From assembly GCF_026151205.1 (NCBI RefSeq), contig NC_087077.1, positions 1,366,001 through 1,430,000 of the forward strand: DNA of 64,000 bases. Direction: 5' to 3'. The position numbers were made by a program, and so were the translations under genes. This DNA comes from Bolinopsis microptera. Lineage: Eukaryota; Ctenophora; Tentaculata; Lobata; Bolinopsidae. A model generated the notes under the pieces. It saw only the letters and a list, made by a program, of their open reading frames with translations, was not told the DNA's origin and did not search any database. Below are positions 62,401 through 64,000 of the stretch, one piece after another (position 1 is the first letter of the stretch; each line of letters begins with the position of its first letter).

Positions 62401-64000
62401 ATATGCCAGTCTCACAAATATGTTTTTAAGTTTATTCAACATAATATTATGTCCTTTGTTTAACTAAGGCTTACCAAAGCCGTTCATAGACTTGTTAGCT
62501 TTGACTCTTTGATCTATTCTATTCTTAGACACCGTCATCACACATTACAGCTGTGTTGCTATAATTAGGCTAGAGGTTTGGGGTGGGGTGGCTCCTCAAT
62601 GTTTCTCTGCTGCTCTCGGCAATATGAATTTGTACTTGGTATTGCATGGCAAAGTAAGTTTTTTCTGGGCTTCATTAGCTAGTAGTATTGCAGCATGGTT
62701 TGTAATATAAGGGGGAATTTGACTAAATAAATATGTCATGCATTCTTGTAGATTCAAATTACTAACACTTACTAACTTTATAAATAACCGTACAGATACG
62801 GTTATTTATAAAGTATATTATATACGAAAACCCCCAAGATCGAGTCAATAAACAACCTGATGGAGAAGAAAGTGCGTCTGATAGTTCCAGGAGTACTAAA
62901 CTGGTCAGATAATCTGGTTCAGTTCATGGAAGACTTTTACTACACCACCAGGCCGGAGTGGATCAGGATGAACGCGCTAGAGAAGTGCTGGGATGTTGTG
63001 GACCAGTTCTATGAACTGTACGAGGTAAGTAGTATACTACTGATGAGGTACGGACAGGGATGTAGGAAGCAGGTGGGGGGGGGGGTACGGACAGGGGTGT
63101 AGGAAGCAGGTGGGGGGGGGGGGGGGGGGTACGGACAGGGGTGTAGGAAGCAGGTGGGGGGGGGGTACGGACAGGGGTGTAGGAAGCAGGGGGGAGGCAG
63201 GGGTACGGACAGGGGTGTAGGAAGCAGGGGGGAGGCAGGGGTACGGACAGGGGTGTAGGAAGCAGGGGGGGGGGGGGGTACGGACAGGGGTGTAGGAAGC
63301 AGGTGGGGGGGGGGGGGGTACGGACAGGGGTGTAGGAAGCAGGGGGGAAGGCAGGGGTACGGACAGGGGTGTAGGAAGCGGGGGGGGGGGAGGCAGGGGT
63401 ATGGACAGGGGTGTAGGAAGCGGGGGGGGAGGCAGGGGTACGGACAGGGGTGTAGGAAGCGGGGGGGGGGGGGGGGGCTCGGCTGGGGAGGGGGGGGGGG
63501 GGGGGCAGGGGTGTAGGAAGCGGGGGGGGGCAGGGGTACGGACAGGGGTGTAGGAAGCGGGGGGGGGGGGGGAGGAGGCAGGGGTACGGACCACCAGGGA
63601 ATGTCTTAATGAAGCTGATTGCTTGAAGTGTTTTATTCTGTATTTTGTTTCGAGTTGGAACTTATAGTAATTTTACTCAATGTTAGATGAATAAACCAGA
63701 ATTTGCTGCGAATTAAGCTATTCAGGTCCCAATATCTCCCCAGAAACTCCCCTGAAACTCCCCAGAAATGTCCCTGAAACTCCCCTGAAACTCCCCAGAA
63801 CTATTATAGCGCTTTGTAATAACAACTCCCCCCCCCCCCCCCCCCCCCGTTCAGGAGGAGTTATTAGAGAAAGTTGTGCTGAAAGTACTGCAGTTAGTAC
63901 ACAACGACCCCAACACAGCGGTGAGACACAGGGCTGTACAGTTCCTGGTCAGGTTGTGTTACAGGTGTTATTCAGACAAGTTCTACCACATTGTCAACAT
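41439..64000 (+). CDS. TSC2: Tuberin (TSC2), first 11 exons; continues beyond the window
   Basis: Tuberin with hamartin (TSC1) is the GTPase-activating complex for Rheb that restrains mTORC1. Only the N-terminal alpha-solenoid (DUF3384/tuberin HEAT region) is here; the RapGAP domain would lie to the right. Exons: 41439-41570, 41775-41858, exon 3 (see the duplication), 42522-42663, 43998-44170, 44459-44620, 44959-45171, 60942-61079, 62098-62247, 62839-63024 and 63855 on. Start MSKRSDTNIRNKFSSFFGGG parallels human [20 protein letters not shown]. Further matches: DARHAVIGFLCALV, LTNNGSNLHFIEEQI, SYLEELLPVM, SLEHTIIFTMCSFLEE, LSWDAMLTVIEDIVNQ, RFYDIIELCVDVRP, FYELYEEELLEKVVLKVLQL and HRAVQFLVRLCYR. 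Phases agree throughout except at exon 3. Intron 7 is 15.8 kb, mostly satellites, with a nested opposite-strand gene. Confidence 0.93.
41946..42300 (+). repeat. Duplicated TSC2 exon 3 start flanking a (GTAACCAG)n array
   Basis: The acceptor region and first part of exon 3 occur twice: at 41946-42003 (ACCCTCCTTACCAGAGCTAT) and 42231-42288 (ACCCTCCTTACCACAGCTAT). Between them lie about 27 GTAACCAG units, beginning at CCAG|GTAACC (42011). The right copy continues into the rest of exon 3, ending at 42379 (GTAATT donor). With the strong exon 2 donor (phase 0), the frame is kept only if the left copy (41963-42011) is spliced to 42291 (TACAAG|ACATAG). Using the right copy alone (from 42247) needs a weaker phase-2 donor in exon 2 (about 41880). 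Confidence 0.9.
42664..43997. other. TSC2 intron 4
   Basis: AT-rich intronic sequence of 1.3 kb. No ORF with family resemblance, no array and no element ends were recognised. Confidence 0.5.
45390..46215 (-). CDS. Unrecognised two-exon gene nested in TSC2 intron 7 (opposite strand)
   Basis: Exon A (about 46215-46030) gives YLKDMSDVKLQRFISKKAWR, then NGEKVLKIREQYPDIDPYLH and DWISAKKPRQMVVT, ending ACTG|GTGAGA. Exon B (45880-45390), after TTTTTCCAG, continues DFWDCSVQLYLNSVYQDLM through a Cys-containing, beta-rich stretch (KYEVSYVCRTHEVG, CNFGRFCESDTDH, GYKHWFIIKPES) to VLK and a stop. The 149-base intron has strong signals and the phase is kept. Composition is clearly protein-like. The start is uncertain: a TTTAAAG acceptor lies just before exon A, but the frame also opens at ATG 46240, and MSDVKL begins at 46201. 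I do not recognise the family. It ends about 220 bases from TSC2 exon 7. Confidence 0.65.
46241..47430. other. Intronic/intergenic, nothing recognised
   Basis: AT-rich DNA upstream of the nested minus-strand gene inside TSC2 intron 7. It may contain that gene's promoter or first exon. No clear coding stretch or repeat was seen. Confidence 0.4.
47513..47713 (+). repeat. (AACTAATT)n, about 25 copies
   Basis: A nearly perfect 8-base tandem repeat. It is framed by TAGTACACTAA on both sides (about 47437 and 47759), with a C-run (47743) near the right side, so it may sit inside a small inserted element like those in COG5. No terminal inverted repeat was confirmed. Confidence 0.92.
47780..51150. 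other. Non-coding part of TSC2 intron 7
   Basis: AT-rich DNA without convincing ORFs. It holds a 24-base direct duplication (ACACCCTGCTACTACACTTC) near 48809-48857, repeated GGCATAATCGA-type motifs near 49516-49568, a hairpin at 49985-50086 and small purine/pyrimidine patches near 50400. Confidence 0.5.
49985..50086. repeat. Inverted repeat, arms of about 40 bases
   Basis: GTAGTAGTTGTACAGCAATA at 49985 is the reverse complement of the sequence ending at 50086. Pairing continues with one small mismatch zone through TAATGGGACTACTG / CAGTAGTTCCATTA. The loop is about 22 bases. No coding function. Confidence 0.85.
51155..52022 (+). repeat. Tandem array of a 50-58 bp unit, about 15 copies
   Basis: The unit is GACCTGTGTGACTATGTAAT AGAGAATGGTGTGGCTAGAT followed by a variable (GATGGT)n/(GATGAT)n spacer. 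One frame of the first unit reads RGADLCDYVIENGVAR before a stop, which has protein-like composition. So the array might derive from an exon, as in the VPS4-like case, but no gene around it was found. Confidence 0.95.
53012..58080 (+). repeat. 5-kb tandem array of a 68-bp unit, about 75 copies
   Basis: The unit runs GTATGTAATGTTACATAATA, CCACAGCCATTACATACCC(G/C), AACTACACACCATATACCTG, TATACCAG. Some copies lack the GTATGTAATGTTACATAATA part, and a few have GTGCTG insertions. Copies differ mainly at one C/G site. Each full unit contains a CAG|GTATGT donor-like and an ACCACAG acceptor-like sequence and a TACCTG/CAGGTA hairpin. It lies in TSC2 intron 7 and has no coding potential. Confidence 0.97.
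58081..58900. other. Spacer between satellite arrays
   Basis: AT-rich intronic DNA between the 68-bp and 16-bp arrays. A 20-base duplication (AAGTAGTAAGTAAT-TTCATA) lies at 58161-58202. Nothing else recognised. Confidence 0.5.
58905..60503 (+). repeat. 1.6-kb tandem array of a 16-bp unit, about 100 copies
   Basis: The unit is GCCGTCTAGCTGGGGT, with scattered single-base variants (GTGGT, GGGCG, TAACT, TAGTT). It is GC-rich against the AT-rich intron. It contains no splice-like CAG|GT. Confidence 0.97.
61153..61239. repeat. Hairpin in TSC2 intron 8
   Basis: GTTGTAACGAAATGGACATT at the left pairs, with one mismatch, with AATGTCCATTTCGTAACAAC at the right. Inside, CTTATTAT pairs with ATAATAAG around AACTA. 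The extended hairpin is interrupted by short unpaired segments. Confidence 0.8.
61480..61628. mobile_element. hAT-type MITE, 149 bp
   Basis: The ends are CAGGGACAAAAGGA and its reverse complement TCCTTTTGTCCCTG, followed inward by ATCGCG-type motifs. ATTTATAA flanks both sides (61472-61479 and 61629-61636), an 8-base target duplication. Terminal repeats starting CAGGG with 8-base duplications are typical of hAT transposons. No coding capacity. Confidence 0.88.
62256..62352 (+). repeat. G-rich tract just after a TSC2 donor (intron 9)
   Basis: Runs of G with GGGGAGGGGTCTCCAGGGG units begin about ten bases after the exon 9 end (CCG|GTCAGT, 62247). The non-template strand carries the G runs, which could form G-quadruplexes during transcription. 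Confidence 0.9.
63046..63592 (+). repeat. G-rich minisatellite after a TSC2 donor (intron 10)
   Basis: About 15 units of GTACGGACAGGGGTGTAGGA AGCAGG plus a variable G run start about 20 bases after the exon 10 donor (GAG|GTAAGT, 63024). The proline-rich minus-strand ORF here is a translation of it. Confidence 0.95.
63828..63848 (+). repeat. Poly-C run serving as the polypyrimidine tract of TSC2 exon 11
   Basis: About 21 C residues directly precede GTTCAG|GAGGAG, the acceptor at 63854/63855. A homopolymer of C in this position is unusual; U-rich tracts bind U2AF best. Its exact length may be unreliable in the assembly. Confidence 0.8.

Noticed and set aside
62128-63594. Gly-rich plus-strand extension and Pro-rich minus-strand ORFs up to 185 codons
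   Set aside because: They come from G-rich intronic tracts; only the TSC2 exon part (62098-62247) is coding.

Overview
The window is nuclear DNA of an animal, most likely an AT-rich invertebrate; I cannot name the species. The genes are metazoan housekeeping genes (RPS3A, RPS11, COG5, MED7, MUL1, TSC2, a VPS4-type ATPase, a CCDC152-like protein) with GT-AG introns. There are no bacterial operons, phage genes or CRISPR.

Layout. Bases 1-14,500 hold a compact, mostly minus-strand cluster: the 3' end of an unknown plus-strand gene, two intronless orphan membrane proteins, MUL1 (mitochondrial E3 ligase), RPS3A, an acidic unknown protein, COG5 (Golgi tethering, ten coding exons traced here) and RPS11. 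Bases 14,600-20,900 are gene-poor and hold old repeats, a LINE remnant split by an insertion, and two weak gene candidates. From 21,000 the plus strand carries MED7 (4 exons), a VPS4-like AAA ATPase (7 exons over 16 kb, with a complete rhodopsin-class GPCR inside its fifth intron), a CCDC152-like coiled-coil gene (2 exons), and the first 11 exons of TSC2/tuberin, which leaves the window at the right edge. TSC2 intron 7 is 15.8 kb, contains an unrecognised two-exon minus-strand gene, and is otherwise mostly satellite arrays.

Main observations. (1) Four COG5 introns carry, in the host orientation, related elements of about 120 nt with the layout of H/ACA snoRNAs: two hairpins, an AGAATA hinge, an ACA three bases from the end, and stems kept while loops change. 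(2) Several satellites are built from, or start directly at, 5' splice sites. In the VPS4-like gene the last 37 bases of an exon plus its donor are repeated over 100 times; in the CCDC152-like gene the last 60 bases of exon 1 are copied four more times between (GTAACCAG)n blocks; in TSC2 the acceptor and start of exon 3 are duplicated around (GTAACCAG)n, and the reading frame is kept only if that array is spliced as an intron or a weak upstream donor is used. (3) Two elements in COG5 introns have G-run/C-run ends, terminal inverted repeats, target-site duplications and an internal minisatellite, as if a small palindromic transposon had grown a satellite inside itself. (4) Several near-perfect palindromes and hairpins lie around the GPCR gene.

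All exon maps were made by eye from splice signals, reading frame and remembered family sequences; no search or alignment was run.
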